This document shows, piece after piece, positions 5,532-12,100 of a stretch of 16,086 bases of DNA. The notes beneath the pieces were generated by a model. The model worked only from the letters and a program-made list of their open reading frames with translations. It had not been told where the DNA came from and did no database searches. Made by a program: the position numbers and the translations under genes. Position 1 is the stretch's first letter, and each line of letters begins with the position of its first letter. Origin of the DNA: Spirochaetaceae bacterium (GTDB lineage: Bacteria; Spirochaetota; Spirochaetia; Treponematales; Treponemataceae); NCBI GenBank assembly GCA_031272345.1, contig JAISTZ010000011.1:1-16086 (forward strand), in the 5' to 3' direction.

Positions 5532-5605
5532 CGGGAGCGACGGGGCTTGAACCCGCGATCTCCGGCTGGACAGGCCGGCGCGATAACCAGCTTCGCTACG
5601 CCCCC
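5532..5605 (-). tRNA. tRNA-Asp(GTC)
   Basis: Read on the - strand, acceptor GGGGGCG (5599-5605) pairs with CGCTCCC (5533-5539, one G-T pair). The D arm is GCGAAGCTGGTTATCGC. The anticodon stem CCGGC/GCCGG encloses CTGTCCA (anticodon GTC, codons GAC/GAT). The T arm is GCGGG/CCCGT around TTCAAGC. The discriminator is G at 5532 and no CCA is encoded. A near-consensus promoter lies about 12 bp upstream of the 5' end. Confidence 0.95.
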
Positions 5606-5616
5606 AGTAAAGAACT

Positions 5617-5645
5617 ACTATATCATCGCCGAAAAAAAGTGTCAA
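5617..5645 (-). promoter_or_regulatory. Sigma-70 promoter of tRNA-Asp
   Basis: On the - strand TTGACA (5640-5645, perfect -35), 17-nt spacer, TATAGT (5617-5622, 5/6 match to -10). Predicted start near 5610, leaving a leader of about 5 nt before the tRNA. Confidence 0.85.
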
Positions 5646-5685
5646 TACCGGGGTCAAATTTTGTGAGAAATTCGGCCCCGCCGCT

Positions 5686-5756
5686 GGCGCCAGGCGCATA
5701 CGCCTGGCACCGCGGAGACGGCGCTGTGTTGGTGCCAGGCACATGCGCCTGGCACC
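5686..5756. repeat. Two 26-bp palindromic repeats (GGTGCCAGGC type)
   Basis: Copies at 5686-5711 and 5731-5756 (period 45 bp, three differences) have 10-bp arms, GGTGCCAGGC and GCCTGGCACC in the second copy, around a 6-nt centre. They lie between the stop of the DUF6115-like gene and the tRNA-Asp promoter. They look like REP-type extragenic palindromes. They could also act as an mRNA 3'-end structure for the motility operon, but no T run follows. Confidence 0.85.
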
Positions 5757-5775
5757 GTGTTTGCGCCGCGTGTCC

Positions 5776-6303
5776 CTAGGCGTACACATCCGTAATCAGA
5801 TTCACCTCGGACACGGAGATCTTCAATTTTTCCGCGATGAACTCCGGGGGAAAGCCCTCCCCGGCAAGCTGAATCACCTGGACCCTGACGTCCCTTTTGG
5901 GGGTGATTTGCTCCGCCGCCAGGGTCACCCGGGGGACGCCGCTTGCGGGAACGGGAGCGCCTGCCTGGGGAGGGACGCCGCTTGCGGGAGCGGGGGCGCC
6001 TGCCTGGGGAAGGACGCCGCTTGCGGGAGCGGGGGCGCTTGCCTGGGCCGGGCGCTGCGCCGCCAGGGCTTCGATGACCTCCCCCTCCTTCCGGCGGACG
6101 GTTTCGGTTTTTTGGGCAAGGAGAATCCGCTCGTCCGCCCGTTCGATGAGCTCCTTTAAAGCCGCGGTGCGGCCTTCGATTATGGTGGCGCTCAGGTCGG
6201 TCTCCCGCTGAATCTCCGCCAGGAGGGCGTTCACCTCCTCCCTGACCGATTTGAGGGCCTCCCTGGGGAGGTAGGTGTTTTTGTAGAAAAAGAAAAAAAA
6301 CAC
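5776..6303 (-). CDS. DUF6115-like coiled-coil protein, possible SwrB-type motility factor
   Basis: Last gene of the motility operon; 175 residues if started at GTG 6301-6303. Residues 2-6 are five Phe, residues 12-75 are a charged coiled coil, and 86-125 are an Ala/Pro linker of three 13-residue repeats. The C-terminal ~40 residues end QVIQLAGEGFPPEFIAEKLKISVSEVNLI, a helix-turn-helix-like tail characteristic of DUF6115 proteins (recalled, not searched). Members usually have an N-terminal membrane helix, and in Bacillus a protein of similar plan (SwrB/YlxL) follows sigD. The start is doubtful: the hydrophobic segment is only about six residues, and it lies in a run of eight T, so a frameshift or slippage there may hide the true N terminus. 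An upstream in-frame ATG (6366-6368) is the alternative. Confidence 0.65.
   Translation of the reverse strand: MFFFFFYKNTYLPREALKSVREEVNALLAEIQRETDLSATIIEGRTAALKELIERADERILLAQKTETVRRKEGEVIEALAAQRPAQASAPAPASGVLPQAGAPAPASGVPPQAGAPVPASGVPRVTLAAEQITPKRDVRVQVIQLAGEGFPPEFIAEKLKISVSEVNLITDVYA
5934..6050 (-). repeat. 39-bp tandem repeat, three units, in the DUF6115-like gene
   Basis: The phrase GGACGCCGCTTGCGGG recurs with period 39 bp (A of GGACG at 5936, 5975 and 6014). It encodes AGAPAPASGVPPQ with small changes, a flexible Ala/Pro linker of 13-residue units that can vary in copy number without shifting frame. Confidence 0.88.
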
Positions 6304-6310
6304 CCACAGG

Positions 6311-6646
6311 CTACCCCGAAACGTCGATATGGCTTCCCAGGCTGGCGTCCGACACGAGGACATATTTTTTGTCCCCCTCCCCCTGGGGCGTGGGGGCGTC
6401 CCTTTTTTGCTTTTTTTTGCCTCCCCCGTCGTTCCGGCCGCCCCCCCCATCGTCCACGGCTCCGACGGAGCGCTCGTTCCCGGGCAGCTCCTTCACGGTT
6501 TCGCTCCGCCGCAGAGTCTCCCGCTGGACCGCATCCTGCTGCAATTCCCGGGCCATCTGGGCGCCCTGCTGCTGCTGGACCGCGGTTTTGGAAACCTTGT
6601 CGAGTTGTGTGTACAGAGTCTGCAAATCAATCGGCTGTATAGCCAT
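6311..6646 (-). CDS. Small conserved treponemal protein of the flagellar sigma operon
   Basis: A 111-residue hydrophilic protein (MAIQPIDLQTLYTQLDKVSK...) with an N-terminal amphipathic stretch rich in Gln, then a Gly/Lys-rich low-complexity region (DDGGGGRNDGGGKKKQKRD). It ends KKYVLVSDASLGSHIDVSG. No signal peptide or membrane segment is seen. The ATG at 6644-6646 follows AGAGG by about 5-6 nt and lies inside the end of the FapA-like gene (20-bp overlap), so translation is coupled. The protein lies between a FapA-like and a DUF6115-like gene. I do not recognise a function; proteins with the same opening occur at this place in other treponemes as far as I recall. Confidence 0.75.
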   Translation of the reverse strand: MAIQPIDLQTLYTQLDKVSKTAVQQQQGAQMARELQQDAVQRETLRRSETVKELPGNERSVGAVDDGGGGRNDGGGKKKQKRDAPTPQGEGDKKYVLVSDASLGSHIDVSG

Positions 6647-8603
6647 CGGGGGACCTCTTTAGCTCGGATTCGTCCAGGGCCTCCAATTTGCCCCGTTTGA
6701 CAAAGCCGTTGTCGTAGTAGAAGGTGACGGCCTTTACCTCGGTCCGCACATCGTCCTTGGCGTCCCGGATGTAGACCTTCACCCCCGTGTAGGTTGTGCC
6801 CGAAACCGACACCTTACCGGCTATCTTGAGGTTTTGCAGGCGGTCCTGGATTTCCCGAATCTCCGCGGAAATCGTGGTGGACTCCAGGGTGATTTCAGCC
6901 TTCCGGGCAACGAGCTTCTTGTAGTTCTCTTCCTTGTCCGGGGGAAGATTCCGCCGGACCTTCATCTGGTTCTCCATGGTCTGGATGTTCAGCTCCAGTT
7001 CCTCCAGCTCCTTGACGAGCTTGGCCTGCTCGTCGATGAGCGAGTCCAGCCGGCGCTTTGCCCTGGGATCGTAGCCCACTTCCAGAATCGTCTCGTTCCC
7101 CCCGGCGCTGGACCCGATGTTCTTGGCGTGAATTTCCTCGGTGGCGAACATGTGCCCCCCGATGATGGCGGCCCGTTTCCCCTGGAGGATGATCTTCTTG
7201 TTCGCCGTTACGTCGGCGTTGATGATGCCGTCGGACACGAAGACGTTTTCTTCTGCCTCCACCTGGGCGTTCTGGATGAATTTTGCCCACAGGGATTTTC
7301 CCGCCTTGATGAACGCCTCGTCCCTGCCCAGGATGCCCAGGGCCACCACGATGTCCCCCTCGGCTTCGAGACGGCACTTGCCCACGGTGCCGCTCACCTC
7401 GATATTCCCCGCGGCCTTGATGTTGAATCCGTCCTCGACCCCGCCCTTCACGATGACCGTGCCCAGGAAGGTGATGTTTCCGGTCTTGATAGACACGTCC
7501 CCGTCAACCTGCATGATGGGCTCCACGTTGATCTTGTCCGCCACCAGGAGCACCTGGCCGTTGGTTTCCGCCACGATGGTGCACCCGTCCGAATCGACCC
7601 TGACGTTCTTGCCCAGGGGCAGCTTGATGTCGCGCCCGTCCTTGGCCTCCAGGTAGGCCCCCAACAGGGTGAGCCCGGCCTTGCCCATCTCGGCGGGGAT
7701 TTTCTGGGCCAGGGGCTGGCCCTCCACCACGTTCTGGATCAGGTTGAGTTCCTTGTAGTTGACCGAGCCGTCCTCGGCTTCTTTGATTTTGAACTTTGTG
7801 GTGTCGGTTTCAAAGTTGTAGGACATGTAGGCGTCCTTGCCGTCCACGGGGGCCGAGCCCCTGGCCACAACCGTGGGGGTCCCGTAGACCGGGGAGTCCA
7901 CGAAGTCCAGGAGGAGCTGGGTGTCGTAGCCGTCCAGGACGCCGTTGGCCTTGAGGGACTGTTTTATCCTGGTTGGGGAGATGTCCGACCCGCCCGCCCC
8001 TGGGGCCGAGGCGCTGATCAGGGCCTCCATGCCGTCGGCGGACACGTCGATCGTAAAAATCGCGTCCTTTGCCTGGTTGTGCTCGTATTCGCCCACCGTT
8101 TCGTACTCGGAATTCGTGCCCGCTCCGGCCAGGCGCTTGATCTTGCCCTCGTCGATTGACTTGACTCCGGGCCGGGTGATTGCGGCCGTCACATCCTTGT
8201 AATCCACAGGCAGCCCGCCCCCCTGGGGGGGGATCACCTTGAGGGACACATCGGGTCCGAAGTAGTGCACAAAGAAGACCCCGTCCTTTACGGCGGCCTG
8301 CTCTTCCGCCGTCACCTCTTCGTCGGTGATGACGATTTCGCTGGTCTTTTTTGCCTTCTTGGGGGCCAGGGCCGCGTTCTCGTAGACCCGGACCATGAAG
8401 GGGGCCTTGGCGAGACCCATGAAACCGGGGGAACCCCGCTCTATGATCTCGTATTCCAGGGCGGAGGTCCGCGTGTCCAACTGGACCGCCGCGTCCGCCA
8501 GGGCTTCCTCCAGGGTTTCCGCCCGCACCTCCACGTAGCGCAGCCCCTTGTCGGCGGCGAGTTTTTCTTCCAGTTCCTTGCGAATCACTTCCAGGGTGAC
8601 CAC
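6627..8603 (-). CDS. FapA family (DUF342) polymerising protein with Jag-N-like domain
   Basis: A 658-residue protein. Residues 1-75 (VRAETLEEALADAAVQL...EIIERGSPGFMGLAKAPFMVRV) resemble the Jag N-terminal domain, with its typical G-S-x-G-F-x-G-L turn. A FapA/DUF342 region follows, with the repetitive beta-helix phrases typical of that family (VDGDVSIKTGNITFLGTVIVKGGV, AGNIEVSGTVGKC, EAEGDIVVALGI). Residues 518-594 are a coiled coil and 595-658 a final beta segment. DUF342 proteins are linked to cell-surface or cytoskeletal roles and to polar flagella in Vibrio; the biochemical role here is unknown. The start is GTG at 8601-8603, with AGGAGG six nt upstream overlapping the TAG of the sigma gene. 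The 3' end overlaps the next gene by 20 bp. Confidence 0.88.
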   Translation of the reverse strand: MVTLEVIRKELEEKLAADKGLRYVEVRAETLEEALADAAVQLDTRTSALEYEIIERGSPGFMGLAKAPFMVRVYENAALAPKKAKKTSEIVITDEEVTAEEQAAVKDGVFFVHYFGPDVSLKVIPPQGGGLPVDYKDVTAAITRPGVKSIDEGKIKRLAGAGTNSEYETVGEYEHNQAKDAIFTIDVSADGMEALISASAPGAGGSDISPTRIKQSLKANGVLDGYDTQLLLDFVDSPVYGTPTVVARGSAPVDGKDAYMSYNFETDTTKFKIKEAEDGSVNYKELNLIQNVVEGQPLAQKIPAEMGKAGLTLLGAYLEAKDGRDIKLPLGKNVRVDSDGCTIVAETNGQVLLVADKINVEPIMQVDGDVSIKTGNITFLGTVIVKGGVEDGFNIKAAGNIEVSGTVGKCRLEAEGDIVVALGILGRDEAFIKAGKSLWAKFIQNAQVEAEENVFVSDGIINADVTANKKIILQGKRAAIIGGHMFATEEIHAKNIGSSAGGNETILEVGYDPRAKRRLDSLIDEQAKLVKELEELELNIQTMENQMKVRRNLPPDKEENYKKLVARKAEITLESTTISAEIREIQDRLQNLKIAGKVSVSGTTYTGVKVYIRDAKDDVRTEVKAVTFYYDNGFVKRGKLEALDESELKRSPDGYTAD

Positions 8604-8613
8604 GGAGCGCCTC

Positions 8614-9402
8614 CTACATGATACCCTTCCGCATGTTGGTGAGCTTGGCCCTGAGCCGCAAATTTGCCTTCGTGTGCAGTTGGGATATGCGGGACTCGCT
8701 CACGTTGAGCACCTGGCCTATTTCTTTAAAGGTTAAATCCTCGTGGTAGTACAAAATAAGCACCATTTTTTCTTTTTCCGGCAATTCGTTGATAGCCTCG
8801 GCGATAACCTGTTTGATCGCTTCCCGTTCCACGATGAACTCCGGGCCCAGGCTGACGGGGGACTCCAGGGAGTCCCCTATGGAAATGTGGTCCGCCTCGT
8901 CCCCGGCGTAGCGCACGTCGCTGATGGAAATCACGCTGGTGCCGGAAACCTTGAGCACCTCCTGGTGGAACTCGGCCTCGGTGATTCCCATGGCCTCGGC
9001 GATTTCCGCGTCCGTGGCGGTCCGCCCGAGTTTTGCCTCCAGTCTGCCGATGACCTCTTCCATCTCCCGGGCCTTCTGGCGCACCGACCGGGGGATCCAG
9101 TCCAGTTGCCGCAGCTCGTCGTAGATGGCGCCCCGTATCCTGGTGACCGCGTAGGTCTTGAATTTGTTGCCCCGCTCAGGGTCGAACTTTTTTACCGCGT
9201 CAAGGAGGCCGAACTGGCCGAAACTGACCAGGTCCTCGAATTCCACGTTTCCGGGCATACGGATCGCCAGCTTTCCGGCCACGTACTTTACCAGGGGCAT
9301 GTACTGCCGGATAAACCGGTCCCGCAGTTCGATCGATTGGGTCCTCTTGTATTCGAGCCACAGTTCGTCTTCTGTCTTTTCTTCTATCTCTACAGCAGTC
9401 AT
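8614..9402 (-). CDS. whiG: RNA polymerase sigma factor, WhiG/FliA (sigma-28) family
   Basis: A 262-residue sigma factor for flagellar late genes. Region 2 (25-95) has DLVSFGQFGLLDAVKKFDPERGNKF and the -10-recognition part FKTYAVTRIRGAIYDELRQLDWIPRS. Region 3 lies at about 100-155. Region 4 (204-255) carries the helix-turn-helix LTFKEIGQVLNVSESRISQLH for the -35. The DWIPRSVRQKAR sequence and the length are diagnostic for the FliA/WhiG/SigD group. I chose ATG 9400-9402 because AAGGG lies six nt upstream; a TTG two codons earlier is also possible. It sits second in a five-gene operon with only 8-10 bp to its neighbours. No anti-sigma factor FlgM is visible in the window. Confidence 0.93.
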   Translation of the reverse strand: MTAVEIEEKTEDELWLEYKRTQSIELRDRFIRQYMPLVKYVAGKLAIRMPGNVEFEDLVSFGQFGLLDAVKKFDPERGNKFKTYAVTRIRGAIYDELRQLDWIPRSVRQKAREMEEVIGRLEAKLGRTATDAEIAEAMGITEAEFHQEVLKVSGTSVISISDVRYAGDEADHISIGDSLESPVSLGPEFIVEREAIKQVIAEAINELPEKEKMVLILYYHEDLTFKEIGQVLNVSESRISQLHTKANLRLRAKLTNMRKGIM

Positions 9403-9411
9403 TTTCAACCC

Positions 9412-10104
9412 TTATCCTTTTGCTACCAAAGTACGTATAGCGCTTGCAAGCGCCTGGGTGTCCGAAACGTCGATGGACACGGCCTTTTTTTCCGGCCGGA
9501 ACTCCACGGCCTCTCCCGTTGTAAGCGGCGGGGCCGCATCCCGTATCCTGTCCTCCCCGGAAAGCCCGGGGACGGCAAACTGACCGAACTCGGGCAGGTC
9601 GGCCGCTGTTTCTATGCCGGGACCGTCCCCGGACGGGGGGGCTTCAACCCGGAACGCCGGGTCCGGCGGACTCCCTGTCCCCGGCGGTTCCTTCGGGGGC
9701 TTCCCGGAGGAACCGGGGCTCCCCGCCGTGTCCAGGTCAGGGAAAAGGGTCTGGGGGGCCCTTTCCCCCTGCGGGGTGAAGGAGAACTCCCCCTGAATCC
9801 CGGTTACGTCGAACTCGGGCCCGTTCCGGTCTCCTGGCAGGGGGTCGTCGCCGAGCAGGATGTTCACCCCCCGGCCCGCCTGGGAGGCTTCCCCTTCCTG
9901 CGGGAAGAACGCGCCCTCCCCAGGGACGGACAAATACCGCCCCGCCGCCGCCTGAATCCCCAGGGTGAGCGCCCCGGCGGCAAGGGCGCACACAAGGGCC
10001 CGCAGAAGGACAATCCCCAGGCCGGCCCCCGAAGCCAGGGCGATGATGAAGGAGAGAAAAAACCCTGCCGCACCGGCGATGATGATGATCTTTGGGTTTT
10101 TCAT
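9412..10104 (-). CDS. Two-helix membrane protein of the sigma operon, function unknown
   Basis: First gene of the operon, 230 residues. Two adjacent membrane helices (about residues 5-26 and 29-50) are followed by a long Pro/Gly/Asp/Glu-rich, probably disordered region. A short C-terminal motif, DVSDTQALASAIRTLVAKG, looks like the conserved part. The helices near the N terminus place the tail in the cytoplasm or periplasm; orientation is not certain. The start ATG 10102-10104 has GGGAGGT 3-5 nt upstream and a promoter at the expected distance. In treponemes a protein of this type sits beside the flagellar sigma gene, so a role in flagellar regulation is plausible, but I know of no function. 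Confidence 0.78.
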   Translation of the reverse strand: MKNPKIIIIAGAAGFFLSFIIALASGAGLGIVLLRALVCALAAGALTLGIQAAAGRYLSVPGEGAFFPQEGEASQAGRGVNILLGDDPLPGDRNGPEFDVTGIQGEFSFTPQGERAPQTLFPDLDTAGSPGSSGKPPKEPPGTGSPPDPAFRVEAPPSGDGPGIETAADLPEFGQFAVPGLSGEDRIRDAAPPLTTGEAVEFRPEKKAVSIDVSDTQALASAIRTLVAKG

Positions 10105-10121
10105 AGGACCTCCCGGAGTTT

Positions 10122-10150
10122 AGATTACAGGAAAATATAAAAATGGTCAA
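10122..10150 (-). promoter_or_regulatory. Probable sigma-70 promoter of the motility operon
   Basis: On the - strand TTGACC (10145-10150), an AT-rich 17-nt spacer, then TAATCT (10122-10127). Start predicted near 10115, about 11 nt before the ATG, with the ribosome site in between. It is not a sigma-28-type sequence, so the operon looks housekeeping-driven. Confidence 0.6.
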
Positions 10151-10196
10151 GCTTTCGCGATTTTGCTCAGATTTAACCCTGGGAAGGGGGGATTTC

Positions 10197-10225
10197 TTGC
10201 CCCGGACGCGCTTTTCCGCTATACT
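10197..10225 (+). promoter_or_regulatory. Promoter of the thioesterase gene, leaderless type
   Basis: TTGCCC (10197-10202), 17-nt spacer, TATACT (10220-10225). Only six bases (TCCCCC) separate the -10 box from the GTG start, so the transcript would begin at or within a base or two of the start codon. Confidence 0.65.
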
Positions 10226-10231
10226 TCCCCC

Positions 10232-10642
10232 GTGAAACACAGGGTTTGCCATGTGGTCCGCACCTACGAGTGCGATTCCTACGGCCACGTCAACAACGCG
10301 GTCTATCTGAACTACCTCGAATACGCCCGGCGGGAATTCCTCACCGCCGCTGGATTCGACTACCGGGGCCTCCTTGCGGCGGGGTATCTGATCTACATCA
10401 CCCACATCGACATCCACTACCGGGCCCAGGCCGTGCTGGACGACAGGCTCATCATCGAGGCGGAGCCCCTCAAACTCAGGAAGGTGTCCGGCGTATTCAG
10501 GCAGCGGGTGCTCAAGGAGGACGGCACGGTGTGCGCGGACGCGGAGGTAACCTGGGCCTGCGTAAACCGGGACTCGGTCCCCCATCCCATCCCGCCGGAG
10601 CTCCTCGTGCCCGGCCTGGAACCCGATTCCGGCGCTGATTAA
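10232..10642 (+). CDS. Acyl-CoA thioesterase, YbgC/FadM-like hot-dog family
   Basis: A 136-residue 4HBT hot-dog protein. The N-terminal signature TYECDSYGHVNNAVYLNYLEYAR contains the catalytic Asp15 and the G-H-V-N-N turn typical of YbgC-type thioesterases, which hydrolyse acyl-CoA or acyl-ACP. HIDIHYRAQAVLDDRLII and GVFRQRVLKEDGTVCADAEVTWACV are the usual later strands. I chose GTG 10232 because the family normally starts a few residues before the signature and a -10 box lies just upstream. An open frame begins at 10163 but has no ribosome site and would run through the promoter. The gene faces acpP-rnc and stops 12 bp from the rnc stop. Closeness to acyl carrier protein fits acyl metabolism, but the substrate is unknown. 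Confidence 0.85.
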   Translation: MKHRVCHVVRTYECDSYGHVNNAVYLNYLEYARREFLTAAGFDYRGLLAAGYLIYITHIDIHYRAQAVLDDRLIIEAEPLKLRKVSGVFRQRVLKEDGTVCADAEVTWACVNRDSVPHPIPPELLVPGLEPDSGAD

Positions 10643-10643
10643 C

Positions 10644-10664
10644 GGGGCGCGCCCCTAGTTTTTG
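10644..10664 (+). terminator. Possible terminator between convergent thioesterase and rnc
   Basis: The 12-bp perfect palindrome GGGGCGCGCCCC (10644-10655) is followed by TAGTTTTT on the + strand. The stem can only be 4-5 bp with a small loop, so it is weak. Confidence 0.4.
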
Positions 10665-11467
10665 ATTTTCAGCTTTTCGCAGGCGATCTTTGCGGCGGCC
10701 TGTTCGGCTTCCTTTTTGTTCTTGCCCTTTTCCGGGCCGTAGGTCTGGCCGTTCAACTGGACCGCCACCATGAAGGTGCGGTCGTGGTCCGGGCCGATTT
10801 TTTTTACCAGCAGATATTCCGGGTAGTGCTTGAATTTTTTCTGGCAGTATTCCTGGAGCATGGTCTTGTAGTCCCGGAGGTGTTTGTTCTCGATGACCTT
10901 GTTTATTTCCGGCACCATAAGGGAAAGGACGAATTTGTCCGCCGCCGCGTGGCCCGAGTCCAGGTACACCGCCCCGATGACCGCCTCCACCGCGTCCGCG
11001 AGAATCGCCTTCTTCTGTCTGCCCCCGGAGAGCTCCTCCCCCTTTCCCAGCACCAAAAGGGAATCCACCCCGATCTCCAGGGCGATCTGGGAGAGAATCA
11101 CCTCGGAAACGACGACGGATTTTATCTTGGAAAGCTCCCCCTCGGTTTTTTCCGGCATGGCCTTGTAGAGGTAGGCCGCCACGCTCAGCCCCAGGACCGT
11201 GTCCCCCAGGAACTCCAGGCGCTCGTTGTTGTACCGGGTTCCCGGATGGGGGGGATTCTGCTTGGGGCGATTCCAGGATGCGGGAACCTGGGCGGATTCA
11301 CCCCCGTGATTCTCGTTGGAAAAGGAGCGGTGGTGGAAGGCCATGTCCAGGAGGGCGAGCTGATTGAATTTGAGGGAAGCGCTTTTGGTGAAAGCCACGA
11401 GGGCCTTCCGCCGTTCTGCGGGGATGACTTCTTTTTTTGGTAAAAATCCGCGTACCGCGTTCAGCAT
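10655..11467 (-). CDS. rnc: Ribonuclease III
   Basis: A 270-residue double-strand-specific RNase that processes rRNA precursors and some mRNAs. The signature is NERLEFLGDTVLG (81-93; Glu85 and Asp89), followed by the second acidic pair in ADAVEAVIGA (Asp158, Glu161). The dsRNA-binding domain occupies about 200-268 (DYKTMLQEYCQKKF...KGKNKKEAEQAAAKIACEKL). The protein has an extra ~20 residues (about 54-79, Pro/Asn-rich) just before the signature compared with the usual form, and Thr replaces the common Ala in FLGDAVL. I chose ATG 11465-11467 because a perfect extended -10 lies six bases before it; an ATG six codons upstream overlaps that box. It follows rpmF and acpP, an arrangement also seen elsewhere. 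Confidence 0.94.
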   Translation of the reverse strand: MLNAVRGFLPKKEVIPAERRKALVAFTKSASLKFNQLALLDMAFHHRSFSNENHGGESAQVPASWNRPKQNPPHPGTRYNNERLEFLGDTVLGLSVAAYLYKAMPEKTEGELSKIKSVVVSEVILSQIALEIGVDSLLVLGKGEELSGGRQKKAILADAVEAVIGAVYLDSGHAAADKFVLSLMVPEINKVIENKHLRDYKTMLQEYCQKKFKHYPEYLLVKKIGPDHDRTFMVAVQLNGQTYGPEKGKNKKEAEQAAAKIACEKLKIKN

Positions 11468-11473
11468 GGGGGC

Positions 11474-11482
11474 ATTATAACA
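11474..11482 (-). promoter_or_regulatory. Extended -10 promoter of rnc, leaderless type
   Basis: On the - strand TGT-TATAAT (11474-11482) is a perfect extended -10 element, followed by GCCCCC and the ATG. No good -35 is seen, as is usual for extended -10 promoters. The start of transcription would fall at the ATG. Confidence 0.65.
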
Positions 11483-11527
11483 CACATCACCAAAAGAATC
11501 TGCGTTATACTGCCCCCTTTGGGCGGA

Positions 11528-11776
11528 TTATTGTTTCTGCTGGGTTTTTATGAATTCGTAGGCGTCCCGGACCGTCTCAAATTCATTCGCCTTTTCGTCG
11601 GGAATTTTGACTTTGAGCTCCTCCTCGATGGCGTAGACCAATTCGTAGGTGTCCAGACTGTCCGCCCCCAGGTCCCTTCTGAATGAAGAATCAAGGGTGA
11701 TCTTTGATTCGTCAATCTCCAGCTTCTCCGCGATCATTTTCTTCATTTGGGCAAAAAGTTTGTCGTGTTCTTCCAT
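11528..11776 (-). CDS. acpP: Acyl carrier protein
   Basis: An 82-residue acidic protein that carries growing acyl chains on a phosphopantetheine arm. The attachment site is Ser40 in LGADSLDTYEL; the third residue after Asp is Tyr where Val is common. The helices EEHDKLFAQMKKMIAEKLEI and LVYAIEEELKVKIPDEKANE follow the family pattern. The start ATG 11774-11776 has AGGAG seven nt upstream. It lies 10 bp after rpmF in the same operon, a classic link between ribosomal protein L32 and fatty acid synthesis genes. The gap of 60 bp to rnc contains the rnc promoter. Confidence 0.96.
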   Translation of the reverse strand: MEEHDKLFAQMKKMIAEKLEIDESKITLDSSFRRDLGADSLDTYELVYAIEEELKVKIPDEKANEFETVRDAYEFIKTQQKQ

Positions 11777-11786
11777 TGGTTTTCTC

Positions 11787-11969
11787 CTATGCTTCCGGCA
11801 GGATGACCTGTTTGCCGTGATAGAATCCGCACTTGGGACACACCTGATGCTGCACCGTAAGGTTGCCGCAGTTGCCGCATTCCACAAGGAGCGGAGCTTT
11901 TAAAGCCATGTTGATGCCCTGACGACGCCTCGTGCGGGCCTTTGATGTTTTTGCTCTGGGTACTGCCAT
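11787..11969 (-). CDS. rpmF: Ribosomal protein bL32
   Basis: A 60-residue basic protein of the large ribosomal subunit. It begins MAVPRAKTSKARTRRRQG, the family hallmark, and has a four-cysteine zinc ribbon CGNC...CPKC (Cys31, 34, 44, 47). It is the zinc-binding form of L32. GAGAGG lies about 8 nt before the ATG at 11967-11969. First gene of rpmF-acpP. Confidence 0.97.
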   Translation of the reverse strand: MAVPRAKTSKARTRRRQGINMALKAPLLVECGNCGNLTVQHQVCPKCGFYHGKQVILPEA

Positions 11970-11999
11970 TTGTTGACCTCTCTATATCGTAGTCCCCCT

Positions 12000-12028
12000 A
12001 ACATACAAAGGACTGAAAAAAAAGTCAA
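12000..12028 (-). promoter_or_regulatory. Promoter of rpmF-acpP
   Basis: On the - strand TTGACT (12023-12028), 17-nt spacer with a T run, TATGTT (12000-12005). Upstream (12034-12060) is AT-rich, with TTTTTTAAAAAA, which could act as an UP element. Confidence 0.7.
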
Positions 12029-12100
12029 CCCATTTTTACACTTTTTTAAAAAATGTCATACTCGACCGGAAAAACCCGCTGAAATTCGCTTTTCCGCGCC

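Larger units (their letters stand above)
4658..5775. other. 1.1-kb non-coding, hairpin-rich region holding two tRNAs
   Basis: No credible protein gene lies here; open frames cross tRNAs and palindromes. From left to right: the NYN leader (4658-4800, nothing specific seen); a palindromic element serving as trailer of tRNA-Pro (4805-5125); tRNA-Pro (5126-5197); a terminator-like hairpin (5199-5223); a second palindromic element as trailer of tRNA-Asp (5254-5531); tRNA-Asp (5532-5605) with its promoter (5617-5645); and two 26-bp palindromes (5686-5756) before the end of the motility operon. At least ten inverted repeats with 7-14 bp stems are visible. Confidence 0.85.

Noticed and set aside
4984..5549. 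Classical genomic island at the tRNA genes
   Set aside because: The 18-nt direct repeats fit attachment sites, but only 124 and 152 bp lie between them, with no integrase or cargo.
4654..5550. Several open frames of 60-145 codons across the repeats and tRNAs
   Set aside because: They read through tRNA genes and palindromes, have repetitive low-quality translations and no ribosome sites.
6834..8159. + strand open frame of 441 codons opposite the FapA-like gene
   Set aside because: The opposite strand encodes a clear FapA/DUF342 protein; this frame is a shadow rich in His, Gly and Val.
8743..10140. + strand open frame of 465 codons opposite the sigma factor gene
   Set aside because: It spans two genes and their junction on the other strand, including the conserved sigma regions; no family resemblance.
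11468..11485. Upstream ATG for rnc, adding MCYNAP
   Set aside because: The perfect -10 box TATAAT lies within these codons, so an mRNA from that promoter would not contain this ATG.
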